This document shows positions 56,087 to 64,000 of a DNA stretch of 64,000 nt, in pieces. Source of the DNA: Sulfurospirillum diekertiae (GTDB lineage: Bacteria > Campylobacterota > Campylobacteria > Campylobacterales > Sulfurospirillaceae); the NCBI RefSeq assembly GCF_002309535.1, contig NZ_CP023275.1:124001-188000 (forward strand). The letters run 5' to 3'. Each line of letters starts with the position of its first letter. Position 1 is the first letter of the stretch. Below the pieces are notes generated by a model, which was given only the letters and a program-made list of their open reading frames with translations, made no database searches and was not told the DNA's origin. The position numbers were made by a program, and so were the translations under genes.

Positions 56087-56897
56087 AAAAGCTACTTATT
56101 ATCCTAATCCTTTCGCTCTCTTTATTTGGTGCACAAACGCTACAAGATAAAATTAAAAGTTTTGTAGGCCCCACTAAATATGAAACACAAAAGAACTTAA
56201 TTCAAGTTCTTTTTGCACAAAGCAGTAATTTTACAAAGCCTAACGGTGAAGTTGATAGTGTAAAAGTGATCTCTGTTCTGAAAAAAAATGGTTTATTGCA
56301 ACTTTTATACGATAAACCAATTCAGTTACGATTGGCTTTTCGTACACAAAGTGATCCACTTATTTTTCTTAAAATAATCAATGAGTCGCTTGAAGCAATG
56401 GGATATAACTATTTTTTAACTAGTAATGCATTGCGTGATAGTGCTGGGTTTGTTTGGGAAATTTATCTTCAAACGGAACATATCGTTGATCCTGAATCTT
56501 TTGCAGGAGCCCTTGTGGCTAGAGGATGCAACATAACAAATATCGTAAAAAATGATGACAATTACTGGTTCTATGACATTGATTCAAGTAATGCTTATTT
56601 AGGGGCAAAAAAACTAGAAAGTGGTGTAACAACGCCACTAGGTAAACCTTTAAAGCCTTATTGGATTGATGTTAAAAACCTTAAAGAGATCACAGTAACG
56701 GTTCATTCAGGGATAGATGGTTTCCAGATGTAGTCTTTTTTGATGAAAATTTACATCTTTTAAGTGATGTAAAATCTGAAGAATCGACACGAACACTTAA
56801 GCTAAAAGTTCCTAGTAACGCAGCTTATTTGAAGATGAGCGATGCTTTTATGCTTGAAAATATAAAGCACGGATTATCTTTACAGGTAAAAGAGTAA
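56083..56897 (+). pseudogene. Periplasmic protein gene with a one-base frameshift
   Basis: Frame one (56083-56733) gives 216 residues with a signal peptide (cleavage near FGA-Q, residue 18), ending abruptly GIDGFQM. From 56721 a second frame continues without a break for 58 codons to TAA 56897 (FPDVVFFDENLHLL onward), ending 13 bases before the next gene. Adding one base in the GG or TTT at 56719-56723 joins the frames as DGFPDVV, a 271-residue protein. This is the position of Cj0151c in Campylobacter, a putative periplasmic protein. Either a real mutation, a sequencing error or a recoding site. Confidence 0.82.
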
Positions 56898-56910
56898 AAG
56901 AGGAGAAAAA

Positions 56911-58122
56911 ATGTTTGATGAAATTAGATTTAATACAATTGATAGATTACCAGGATATGTTTTTGCTGAAATTAATGAATTAAAATTAGCTGCCCGTCAT
57001 GCAGGGGATGATATTATCGATTTTTCAATGGGTAACCCTGATGGAAGGACTCCACAACATATTATTGATAAGCTCGTTGAGTCAGCCCAAAAGGATGGCA
57101 CGCATGGCTATTCTGTAAGTAAAGGTATTTATAAACTTCGTCTTGCCATTTGTAATTGGTATTTACGTAAATATGGAGTTACTTTAGATCCCAATACAGA
57201 AGCAGTTGCAACACTAGGAAGTAAAGAGGGTTTTGTGCATTTAGCACAAGCTATCATGAATCCAGGTGATGTTGCGGTTGTCCCAGATCCTGCTTATCCA
57301 ATCCATGCCTATGCCTTTATGATTGCAGGTGGTAATGTTCATAAATTTGGGATAGATTATAATGAAAAATATGAACTTGATAAAGTACAATTTTTTGCAA
57401 AATTGAAAAAAGTATTTAAAGAATCAGCCCCAAAACCAAAATTTGTGGTCGTCAACTTTCCGCATAACCCTACGTGCGTTACAACGGATGTTGCTTTTTA
57501 CGAAGAGTTGGTTGCGTATGCTAAAGAGGAACGTTTTTACATTATCAGCGATATCGCATATGCTGATCTCTCTTTTGATGGGTATGAAACACCTTCTATC
57601 TTCCAAGTGGAAGGTGCTAAAGACGTTGCTGTTGAGTGCTATACTCTCTCAAAAAGCTACAATATGGCAGGTTGGCGTGTTGGTTTTGTTGTGGGTAATA
57701 AAAAACTTGTGGGAGCCCTTCAAAAAATCAAATCATGGTTTGATTATGGTATGTTTACTCCGATTCAAGTTGCTTCAACTGTTGCCCTTGATGGTCCACA
57801 AGAATGTGTTGATGAAATCAGAGAGACGTATCATAAACGTCGCGATATTTTGGTTGAGAGTTTCAACAATGCAGGTTGGCCGATGGAAAAACCAAAATCA
57901 ACCATGTTTGTATGGGCAAAAATTCCTAAAGTTGCTGCACATTTAGGAAGTATGGAATTTGCAAAACAACTACTTCAAGAAGCAAAAATTGCCGTGAGCC
58001 CAGGTATTGGTTTTGGCGAGAGTGGTGAAGGATATGTCAGAATTGCCCTCATTGAAAATGAGAATAGAATACGCCAAGCAGCACGTAATATTAAGAAGTA
58101 TTTGAAGAGTTTAGAAGGTTAG
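56911..58122 (+). CDS. Pyridoxal-phosphate aminotransferase, class I (AlaC/AspC-like)
   Basis: 403 residues. The PLP Lys is in TLSKSYNMAGWRVGF; other landmarks are MGNPDGRTP, NFPHNPT (Asn/Pro) and YVRIALIENENRIRQA (Arg binding the carboxylate). The sequence is close to alanine- or glutamate-dependent aminotransferases. Directly upstream of homoserine dehydrogenase (three-base gap), so a role in aspartate-family amino-acid synthesis is plausible. AGAGGAGA precedes the ATG. Confidence 0.9.
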   Translation: MFDEIRFNTIDRLPGYVFAEINELKLAARHAGDDIIDFSMGNPDGRTPQHIIDKLVESAQKDGTHGYSVSKGIYKLRLAICNWYLRKYGVTLDPNTEAVATLGSKEGFVHLAQAIMNPGDVAVVPDPAYPIHAYAFMIAGGNVHKFGIDYNEKYELDKVQFFAKLKKVFKESAPKPKFVVVNFPHNPTCVTTDVAFYEELVAYAKEERFYIISDIAYADLSFDGYETPSIFQVEGAKDVAVECYTLSKSYNMAGWRVGFVVGNKKLVGALQKIKSWFDYGMFTPIQVASTVALDGPQECVDEIRETYHKRRDILVESFNNAGWPMEKPKSTMFVWAKIPKVAAHLGSMEFAKQLLQEAKIAVSPGIGFGESGEGYVRIALIENENRIRQAARNIKKYLKSLEG

Positions 58123-58125
58123 CGA

Positions 58126-59397
58126 ATGATCAAAGTTGGAATTATTGGTGTAGGAACTGTTGGTAGCCACGTTATTAAAATTTTACAAGAAAATGAAGAT
58201 ATTATCACTGCTCGTAGTGGCAAAAAAATTGTTCCTATTATGGGTGTCGTAAAAGATATAACCAAAAAAAGGGATGTTAACATCCCTTTAAGTAGTGATG
58301 TTAATGATATTTTAGAAAATCCTGACGTTGATATTGTGGTCGAATTGATGGGTGGTGTGGATGAAGCTTATAAAATTGTAACGCATGCTCTTAAAAATAA
58401 AAAAGCGGTTGTGACAGCGAATAAGGCTCTTTTGGCATACCACCGCTATGAACTACGCGATCTTGCAGGTACTATACCTATTGGCTACGAAGCAAGTGTT
58501 GCTGGAGGTATTCCTATTATCAAAGCTCTTCGTGAGGGGTTAAGTGCCAACCATATTGAAGCAATTAAAGGTATCATGAATGGTACATGTAATTTCATTT
58601 TAACGAAGATGATGAATGAAAAAGCAGAATTTGCAGATGTTCTGAGGGAAGCCCAAGCATTAGGGTATGCCGAAGCTGATCCAACGTTTGATGTGGGTGG
58701 ATTTGATGCTGCGCATAAGCTACTCATTTTAGCGAGTATTGCCTATGGAATTGATGTGAAGCCTGAAGAGATTTTGATCGAAGGAATCGAACATATCAAT
58801 AGTGAAGATATCTATTTTGCAAAAGAGTTTGGCTATAACATTAAATTGCTTGCAATTGCTAAAAAAAGTAGCGACAAAGTTGAACTTCGTGTACATCCAG
58901 CATTGGTACCTATCAAGCAGATGATTGCCAAAGTTGATGGTGTCATGAATGGCATTAGTGTTATTGGAGATCGTGTAGGTGAGACAATGTATTATGGGCC
59001 AGGTGCTGGCGGAAGTGCCACTGCAAGTGCTGTTGTTTCTGACCTCATTGATATTGCTCGGCATACACAAAATTCGCCAATGCTAGGCTTTATTAAACCA
59101 CTTGAGAAAAGTGGTTTAACATTGATGAATAAAGATGAAATTTATACACAATATTACATTCGAGTTACAGTAGTAGATAGAATTGGTGTCCTCTCTAAGA
59201 TTTCTGAAATTTTAGGAAAGCATTCTATTTCAATTAGTAGTTTTTTACAAAAACAAGTTGCTTATAAAAATGAGAGTGCAGTATTACTCTTTTCGACTCA
59301 TATCTGTAAAGAAAAAGATATTCAAAAAGCAATTCAGGAACTAAGTGAATTGCCATTTGTTGAATTAAAACCAGCGATGATACGCATTGAGTCTTAA
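58126..59397 (+). CDS. hom: Homoserine dehydrogenase
   Basis: 423 residues. NAD(P)-binding GVGTVGSHVI at the N-terminus, active-site stretch TANKALLAYHRYELRDLA, GIMNGTCNFILTKM, and the ALGYAEADPTFDVGGFDAAHK motif with catalytic Asp/Lys. A C-terminal ACT domain (about 345-423) suggests feedback control by threonine. Makes homoserine for threonine and methionine. Overlaps the next gene (TAATG). Confidence 0.96.
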   Translation: MIKVGIIGVGTVGSHVIKILQENEDIITARSGKKIVPIMGVVKDITKKRDVNIPLSSDVNDILENPDVDIVVELMGGVDEAYKIVTHALKNKKAVVTANKALLAYHRYELRDLAGTIPIGYEASVAGGIPIIKALREGLSANHIEAIKGIMNGTCNFILTKMMNEKAEFADVLREAQALGYAEADPTFDVGGFDAAHKLLILASIAYGIDVKPEEILIEGIEHINSEDIYFAKEFGYNIKLLAIAKKSSDKVELRVHPALVPIKQMIAKVDGVMNGISVIGDRVGETMYYGPGAGGSATASAVVSDLIDIARHTQNSPMLGFIKPLEKSGLTLMNKDEIYTQYYIRVTVVDRIGVLSKISEILGKHSISISSFLQKQVAYKNESAVLLFSTHICKEKDIQKAIQELSELPFVELKPAMIRIES

Positions 59398-59723
59398 TGG
59401 GTTTGCAAGAAGGGCTAGAGGCTGAAAACAAGGCCTCATTCTTTCTAGAAAAAGAGGGCTACACGCTTCTCGCACGCAATTTTCATTCAAAATTTGGTGA
59501 GATTGATATCATTGCGCTAAAAGACAACATTCTCCATTTCTGTGAAGTTAAATTTTCGGAAAAATATGACCCTATCTTAAGAATAACTGCCACAAAAATG
59601 ACAAAAATCATTAAAACAATTAAGTATTATTTATTGCGGCATCCCAATTCTTATGATTATCAAATTGATGCTATTCTCGTTACACCTGAAAAAATAGAAA
59701 TAATAAAAAATATTAGTTACTAA
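59397..59723 (+). CDS. yraN: YraN family protein (UPF0102), nuclease-like
   Basis: 108 residues with the PD-(D/E)xK-like pattern of the family: GLQEGLEAENKASFFL, GYTLLARNFHSKFGEIDIIAL, then HFCEVKF. The family is predicted to be a DNA-processing nuclease but its cellular role is not established. Usually it lies near rnhB; here it follows hom, as in Campylobacter. Confidence 0.9.
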   Translation: MGLQEGLEAENKASFFLEKEGYTLLARNFHSKFGEIDIIALKDNILHFCEVKFSEKYDPILRITATKMTKIIKTIKYYLLRHPNSYDYQIDAILVTPEKIEIIKNISY

Positions 59724-59728
59724 AAAAA

Positions 59729-59760
59729 TAACTTTAACTGCTATGGTAATTTTAAAGTTA
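59729..59760 (+). terminator. Inverted repeat before trxA, possible weak terminator
   Basis: Nine-base arms TAACTTTAA / TTAAAGTTA with a 14-base loop. All A/T pairs but two; no T run after it, so termination is uncertain. Confidence 0.3.
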
Positions 59761-59767
59761 GAGTGAG

Positions 59768-59773
59768 TATAAT
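59768..59773 (+). promoter_or_regulatory. -10 element of trxA
   Basis: TATAAT in GAGTATAATTG, 35 bases before the trxA ATG; no -35 match at the proper distance. Confidence 0.5.
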
Positions 59774-59808
59774 TGAATATATATAAAATAACGTTTTAGG
59801 GGAAAAAA

Positions 59809-60129
59809 ATGGGAAAATACATAGAGTTGAATGCATCAAATTTCGATAGTACTGTAGCTGATGGTGTAGCATTAGTAGATTTTTGGGCACCATGGTGTGG
59901 ACCTTGTCGTATGATTGCTCCAGTGATTGAAGAATTGGCCAGTGATTTTGATGGTAAAGCAAAGATTTGCAAAGTAAATACTGATGAAGAACAAGATGTC
60001 GCAATTAAATATGGTATTCGATCAATTCCAACTATTCTTTTCTTTAAAAATGGTGAATTAGTAGATCAAATGATTGGTGCATCATCCAAACAAGTTTTAG
60101 CTGATAAAGTTAATTCACTTCTTAAATAA
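59809..60129 (+). CDS. trxA: Thioredoxin
   Basis: 106 residues. Active-site WCGPC in DFWAPWCGPCRMIAP and the cis-Pro loop IRSIPTILFFKNGE are intact. Reduces protein disulfides in the cytoplasm. Has its own promoter and a downstream hairpin, while trxB follows after 120 bases. AGGGGAAAAAA precedes the ATG. Confidence 0.97.
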   Translation: MGKYIELNASNFDSTVADGVALVDFWAPWCGPCRMIAPVIEELASDFDGKAKICKVNTDEEQDVAIKYGIRSIPTILFFKNGELVDQMIGASSKQVLADKVNSLLK

Positions 60130-60136
60130 AATTTCT

Positions 60137-60159
60137 CAAGGAAGTCATTGACTTCCTTG
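60137..60159 (+). terminator. Stem-loop after trxA
   Basis: Perfect ten-base-pair stem CAAGGAAGTC / GACTTCCTTG with a three-base loop, starting eight bases after the trxA stop. The T-rich stretch begins only some 12 bases later, so it may act as a processing or partial termination site. Confidence 0.55.
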
Positions 60160-60252
60160 GCTACAAAACCTCTTTTAGACTAAAATATGATTTGTATCTG
60201 TTAAATAGGCATTATATCATTCAAAAAGTTTAAAAAAAGATAAGGAAAAATC

Positions 60253-61185
60253 ATGTTAGATCTAGCAATTATTGGCGGAGGTCCTGCTGGACTTAGTGCC
60301 GGATTGTATGCAACACGCGGTGGTTTAAAAAATGTAGTAATGTTTGAAAAAGGACTTCCTGGTGGACAGATCACTAGTAGTAGTGAAATTGAAAATTATC
60401 CAGGAAGTGCAGAAATTTTAAGTGGATTAGATTTTATGGCGCCTTGGTCAGAACAGTGCATGCGTTTTGGCTTAAAACATGCAATGGAAGAGGTCACTCG
60501 TGTTTCTAAAAATGAAGATGGTACATTTCAGATTGATTTAGCAGGTGGTAAAAGTGAGCAGGCTAAAAGTGTCATCGTTTGCACAGGAAGTACTCCCAAA
60601 AAAGCTAATTTTGAAGGTGAAGCTGAATTATTTGGTAAAGGTGTGAGTACCTGCGCAACGTGTGATGGATTTTTTTATAAAAACAGAGAAGTTGTCGCTT
60701 TAGGCGGCGGTGATACTGCTTTAGAAGAAGCACTTTATCTCTCTCATATCTGTTCAAAAGTCTATTTAGTTCACAGGCGTGATACATTTAGAGCAAGCCC
60801 CAGTACGATTGAAAAAGTGAAAAATAACCCTAAAATAGAACTTGTATTAAATGTTACAGTGAAAAAAGCCTATGGCGATAAAATGGGTTTAAATGGTATT
60901 ATTGTCGTAGATAATTCAGGGAACGAAAGAGATATTGTTGTTCCCGGTGTATTTGTTTTTGTTGGGATGAATGTCAATAATACCATTCTAAAGCAAGAAG
61001 ATGGCAATTTCCTATGCGAAATGGATGAGAACGGTAATGTTGTTGTAGATCTTAGCATGAAAACATCTGTAAAAGGACTTTTTGCAGCAGGTGATTTAAG
61101 GACCAAAGCTTCAAAACAAGTGGTATGTGCAGCAGGAGATGGCGCGACAGCTGGTATCCAAGCTTTAGAATATGTGAACCATTAA
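60253..61185 (+). CDS. trxB: Thioredoxin reductase
   Basis: 310 residues. FAD-binding [17 protein letters not shown], redox-active [13 protein letters not shown]-binding [14 protein letters not shown] and the C-terminal FAAGDLRTK are all present. Reduces the thioredoxin encoded just upstream. AAGGAAAAATC precedes the ATG. Full length. Confidence 0.97.
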   Translation: MLDLAIIGGGPAGLSAGLYATRGGLKNVVMFEKGLPGGQITSSSEIENYPGSAEILSGLDFMAPWSEQCMRFGLKHAMEEVTRVSKNEDGTFQIDLAGGKSEQAKSVIVCTGSTPKKANFEGEAELFGKGVSTCATCDGFFYKNREVVALGGGDTALEEALYLSHICSKVYLVHRRDTFRASPSTIEKVKNNPKIELVLNVTVKKAYGDKMGLNGIIVVDNSGNERDIVVPGVFVFVGMNVNNTILKQEDGNFLCEMDENGNVVVDLSMKTSVKGLFAAGDLRTKASKQVVCAAGDGATAGIQALEYVNH

Positions 61186-61203
61186 AAAGAAGGAAAATTT
61201 AGA

Positions 61204-61971
61204 ATGATACATGTTGGAATTCACGGCTCAACGGGTAGGGTAGGCAGGTTGCTTATTGATAATCTGATTAAAGATAAAGAAGCAAAACCGTATGTTTTAC
61301 ATGCCATAGAAGAGTTTAGTTTTACTCCTCCGAAGGATGCAGTTGTTACGGATGACGTACTTACTCTTTTGCAAAAGAGTGATGTGGTCATTGATTTTAC
61401 AATCTCCATTGGTACAGAAACATTGCTTGAAAATGCTTTAAAACATCCAACGCCCCTAGTGATTGGTACAACAGGATTAAATGAACACCAACATAATCTT
61501 TTAAAAGAAGCTGCCAATAATATGCCTATTCTTTATTCTACCAATATGTCTTTAGGAGTGGCTGTTCTCAATCGTTTAGTTGAGCTTGCTTCTAAAAGCC
61601 TCAGTGATTTTGATATTGAGATTGTAGAACAGCACCATCGTTTTAAAAAAGACGCACCTAGTGGTACAGCATTAACTCTTGGTGAGCATGCTGCGCGTGG
61701 ACGAGGTCTCAATTTAGATGATGTTCGCATCAGTGGGCGCAATGGTCTTATTGGGGAACGTAGCAAAGATGAGATTGCCATAATGGCGCTTCGTGGTGGT
61801 GATATTGTAGGTCGTCATACGGTAGGATTTTACAATGATGGCGAGTTTATTGAAATGAATCATACTGCAACTAGTCGTGATACCTTTGCCAAAGGCGCAA
61901 TTAAAGCCGCAAAGTGGATCATCAATCAACCTAATGGTCTTTATACGATTAGTGACTGTTTAGGTCTTTAA
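61204..61971 (+). CDS. dapB: 4-hydroxy-tetrahydrodipicolinate reductase
   Basis: 255 residues. Nucleotide-binding GIHGSTGRVGRL, VIGTTGLNEHQ, and the active-site EQHHRFKKDAPSGTALTLGE. Second committed step to lysine and meso-diaminopimelate for peptidoglycan. AGAAGGAA precedes the ATG; purF follows after 19 bases. Confidence 0.96.
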   Translation: MIHVGIHGSTGRVGRLLIDNLIKDKEAKPYVLHAIEEFSFTPPKDAVVTDDVLTLLQKSDVVIDFTISIGTETLLENALKHPTPLVIGTTGLNEHQHNLLKEAANNMPILYSTNMSLGVAVLNRLVELASKSLSDFDIEIVEQHHRFKKDAPSGTALTLGEHAARGRGLNLDDVRISGRNGLIGERSKDEIAIMALRGGDIVGRHTVGFYNDGEFIEMNHTATSRDTFAKGAIKAAKWIINQPNGLYTISDCLGL

Positions 61972-61990
61972 AAAAAGGTGATATGAACTT

Positions 61991-63328
61991 ATGTGCGCAA
62001 TTGTTGGTGTATTTGATGTAAAACATGCTTCTAAGATAGCCTATTATGCTTTGTTCGCGATGCAACATCGTGGACAAGAAGCAACAGGTATCAGTGCCAG
62101 TGATGGCAAGAAAATTCGTACCATTAAAGACAATGGATTAGTCACCGAAGTCTTTAATGAAGGAAAACTGGCTTTCTTACACGGGGATATGGCAATAGGT
62201 CATAATCGTTACTCTACGGCAGGAAGCGACTCAGTGAAAGATGCTCAACCCGTTGCAGCAAGTTATAAATTGGGTGATATTTCGATTGTTCATAATGGTA
62301 ACCTCATTAATAAGCATGAAGTAAGAAGTAAACTTGTTGAGCAAGGTGCTATTTTTCAATCTTCTATGGATACAGAAAATATTATTCATTTAATTGCACG
62401 CTCTCAACAAGGTAAACTTAAAGACCGTATTGTGGAAGCACTGAATGTGATCAAGGGTGCTTATTGTCTTTTAATTCAAAGTAGATCAAAAATGTTTGCG
62501 ATACGTGATCGTTATGGTGTCCGTCCTTTGTCGATTGGTAAAATGAAAGAGGGTGGTTATATCGTTGCAAGCGAAACGTGTGCACTTGACCTTGTAGATG
62601 CAGAGTTTGTAAGAGATGTACGACCTGGTGAGATGGTGATTTTTCAGCAAGGTAAAGAGGAGTTTGAAAGTATTCAGCTCTTTGAGCCAGATCCCCATAT
62701 CTGTGCTTTTGAATTTATCTATTTTGCGAGACCTGATAGTGTAATTGAAGGTAAGAATGTCTATGCAGCGCGTAAAAAAATGGGTATGAAACTGGCAGAG
62801 CTTGCTCCTGTCGAAGCAGATCTTGTTATTCCTGTTCCTGATAGTGGTGTGAGCGCAGCTTTAGGTTATGCTCAAGCTAGTGGCATTCCTTTTGAAATGG
62901 CAATTGTTCGAAATCATTATGTTGGAAGAACATTTATTGAACCTACGCAAGCGGTGCGTGATCTCAAAGTGAAACTTAAACTCTCTCCTATTCATAAAAT
63001 TTTAGAAGGTAAAAAAATTGTTGTGATTGATGATAGTATTGTAAGAGGTACTACTTCGAGACAAATCGTTAAATTATTAAAACGTGCAGGTGCTGCTGAG
63101 GTACACATGCGTATTGCTTCTCCAACAATTGAACATCCTTGTTTATATGGTATTGATACGCCAAGTTATAAAGAGTTGATTAGTGCCAATAAAAGCGTTG
63201 AAGAAGTTAGAGAATATATTGAAGCAGATTCATTGGCATTTTTAAGTATAGATGCACTTAAAGAGAGTATTGGAAACGATATGAATTACTCATTGGTGAG
63301 TTTTGATGGAAATTATTTTATTAAATAA
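61991..63328 (+). CDS. purF: Amidophosphoribosyltransferase
   Basis: 445 residues. First step of purine synthesis: transfers glutamine ammonia to PRPP. The protein begins MCAIVGVFD, so Cys2 becomes the N-terminal nucleophile after Met removal without a propeptide. Glutaminase motif HNRYSTAGS; PRPP loop KKIVVIDDSIVRGTTSRQ; family stretch GRTFIEPTQAVRDLKVKLKLSP. No Cys set for the Fe-S cluster of Bacillus-type enzymes is apparent. Stop overlaps the next gene (TAATG). Confidence 0.96.
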   Translation: MCAIVGVFDVKHASKIAYYALFAMQHRGQEATGISASDGKKIRTIKDNGLVTEVFNEGKLAFLHGDMAIGHNRYSTAGSDSVKDAQPVAASYKLGDISIVHNGNLINKHEVRSKLVEQGAIFQSSMDTENIIHLIARSQQGKLKDRIVEALNVIKGAYCLLIQSRSKMFAIRDRYGVRPLSIGKMKEGGYIVASETCALDLVDAEFVRDVRPGEMVIFQQGKEEFESIQLFEPDPHICAFEFIYFARPDSVIEGKNVYAARKKMGMKLAELAPVEADLVIPVPDSGVSAALGYAQASGIPFEMAIVRNHYVGRTFIEPTQAVRDLKVKLKLSPIHKILEGKKIVVIDDSIVRGTTSRQIVKLLKRAGAAEVHMRIASPTIEHPCLYGIDTPSYKELISANKSVEEVREYIEADSLAFLSIDALKESIGNDMNYSLVSFDGNYFIK

Positions 63329-64000
63329 TGCGCGAGATTTTGACAGCGGGGCGGTATTTTAGAGGAAAATTTGGGGAGACTATTTATAAAATTCCTGTCT
63401 CAATCTCTGGATTTACCTGCCCTAATATTGATGGTACCGTCGCCAGGGGCGGTTGCATTTTTTGCGAAAATGAGTCTTTTAGCCCCAATCTAGAGCACAA
63501 GCAACCTAAGCGTTTTTACTTACACCCAACTTCTGAAAATCCTTATTTAGAGTTCCAGCTCATTCAACTTGAAGCACAGTATAAAAAGACAAAGAAAGTA
63601 TTGTCAAAAAAATTTGGTGCACAAAAATTTATTATCTATTTTCAATCTTTTACCAATACTTATGCACCCCTTGCAACACTTAAAACACTCTATACAAAGG
63701 CTTTAAGCTTTGAAGGCGTTGTAGGCTTAAGTATTGGAACACGTACTGATAGTGTGACAGAAGAGGTGATTGCTTATTTAGCGGAACTTTCAAAAGAACG
63801 TGAAATTTGGCTGGAATATGGTGTGCAATCTTCTTCTGATGAAACATTAAAACGAATCAATAGAGGGCATGATAGTGCCAATATTGAAAAATACATTACT
63901 TTATCGCGTCAGTATGGACTTAAAATATGTGCTCATGTTATCTTTGGACTACCTGGTGAGACACCTGAGATGGCTTTAGAAAGTGTTAAATTTGCACTTA
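63328..64000 (+). CDS. Radical SAM protein of the YhcC/TIGR01212 family (C-terminus beyond window)
   Basis: Starts at ATG 63328, overlapping the purF stop; 224 codons are present before the right edge, with no stop. The radical SAM cluster has the family's wide spacing, CPNIDGTVARGGCIFC (C-x12-C-x2-C). Then come IIYFQSFTNTYAPL, GLSIGTRTDSVTEEVI, WLEYGVQSSSDETLKRINRGHD and HVIFGLPGETPEM. These resemble the Elp3/MiaB-like superfamily members of unknown substrate. Confidence 0.9.
   Translation, partial: MREILTAGRYFRGKFGETIYKIPVSISGFTCPNIDGTVARGGCIFCENESFSPNLEHKQPKRFYLHPTSENPYLEFQLIQLEAQYKKTKKVLSKKFGAQKFIIYFQSFTNTYAPLATLKTLYTKALSFEGVVGLSIGTRTDSVTEEVIAYLAELSKEREIWLEYGVQSSSDETLKRINRGHDSANIEKYITLSRQYGLKICAHVIFGLPGETPEMALESVKFAL

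Overview
The window looks like chromosomal DNA of a free-living campylobacterotan (epsilonproteobacterial) bacterium, most probably Sulfurospirillum or a close relative. The evidence is AT-rich DNA, a 14-gene complex I operon in which NADH-binding NuoE/NuoF are replaced by the campylobacterotan substitutes, pflA directly after nuoN, HWRQPLN-type histidine kinases, an MqnP-type prenyltransferase (futalosine menaquinone route), and a block rsmE-rpmE-rsmI-rlmB-...-aminotransferase-hom-yraN-trxA-trxB whose order I recall from Campylobacter jejuni. The genus is inference. No rRNA, tRNA, CRISPR array, insertion sequence or prophage was seen, and no stretch over 300 bases lacks a gene.

Layout. 1-9.7 kb: signalling genes (a chemoreceptor cut by the window edge, an HD-GYP protein, and a three-gene set of binding protein, histidine kinase and response regulator with a RepL-like output domain), an MFS exporter, a methyltransferase and a secreted cyclophilin. 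9.7-16.2 kb: PII protein and ammonium transporter, an aldo/keto reductase, then pyrC overlapping an OmpR-type two-component pair and a PilZ protein. 16.2-27.1 kb: an amino-acid ABC importer, cytochrome c, a DMT exporter, a Fur-family regulator with a lipoprotein, endonuclease IV, a FadL/acyl-CoA ligase pair and an AAA ATPase. 27.2-41.1 kb: nuoABCD-E'-F'-GHIJKLMN, closed by a clear terminator. 41.1-49.9 kb: pflA, an aldehyde dehydrogenase, miaA, mqnP, two small conserved proteins, and a PAS/chemoreceptor pair of the CetB/CetA kind. 50-64 kb: moaA and a divergent moeA, then housekeeping genes: ribosome modification, L31, a RodZ-like protein, a frameshifted periplasmic protein gene, amino-acid biosynthesis, thioredoxin system, dapB, purF and the start of a radical SAM gene.

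Functionally the region joins respiration (complex I probably fed by a low-potential carrier such as flavodoxin, menaquinone, cytochrome c), motility and taxis (PflA, chemoreceptors, PAS sensor), c-di-GMP signalling (HD-GYP, PilZ) and nitrogen/amino-acid acquisition.

The most unusual signal is not a gene. The perfect palindrome TTACATGTAA occurs 20 times, 11 of them extended to TTTACATGTAAA. Copies lie in coding sequence on both strands (read only as Leu-His-Val or as x-Thr-Cys), and three lie in gene-end spacers, one at the centre of a 28-base hairpin. A rough hand estimate of chance expectation is about 0.2 copies. It behaves like a highly iterated palindrome or the site of a genome-wide DNA-binding protein. 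Other points: a one-base frameshift in the gene at 56083-56897, a MoeA homologue with several altered active-site motifs, and two genes whose -10 box lies so close to the start codon that their mRNAs may be leaderless.
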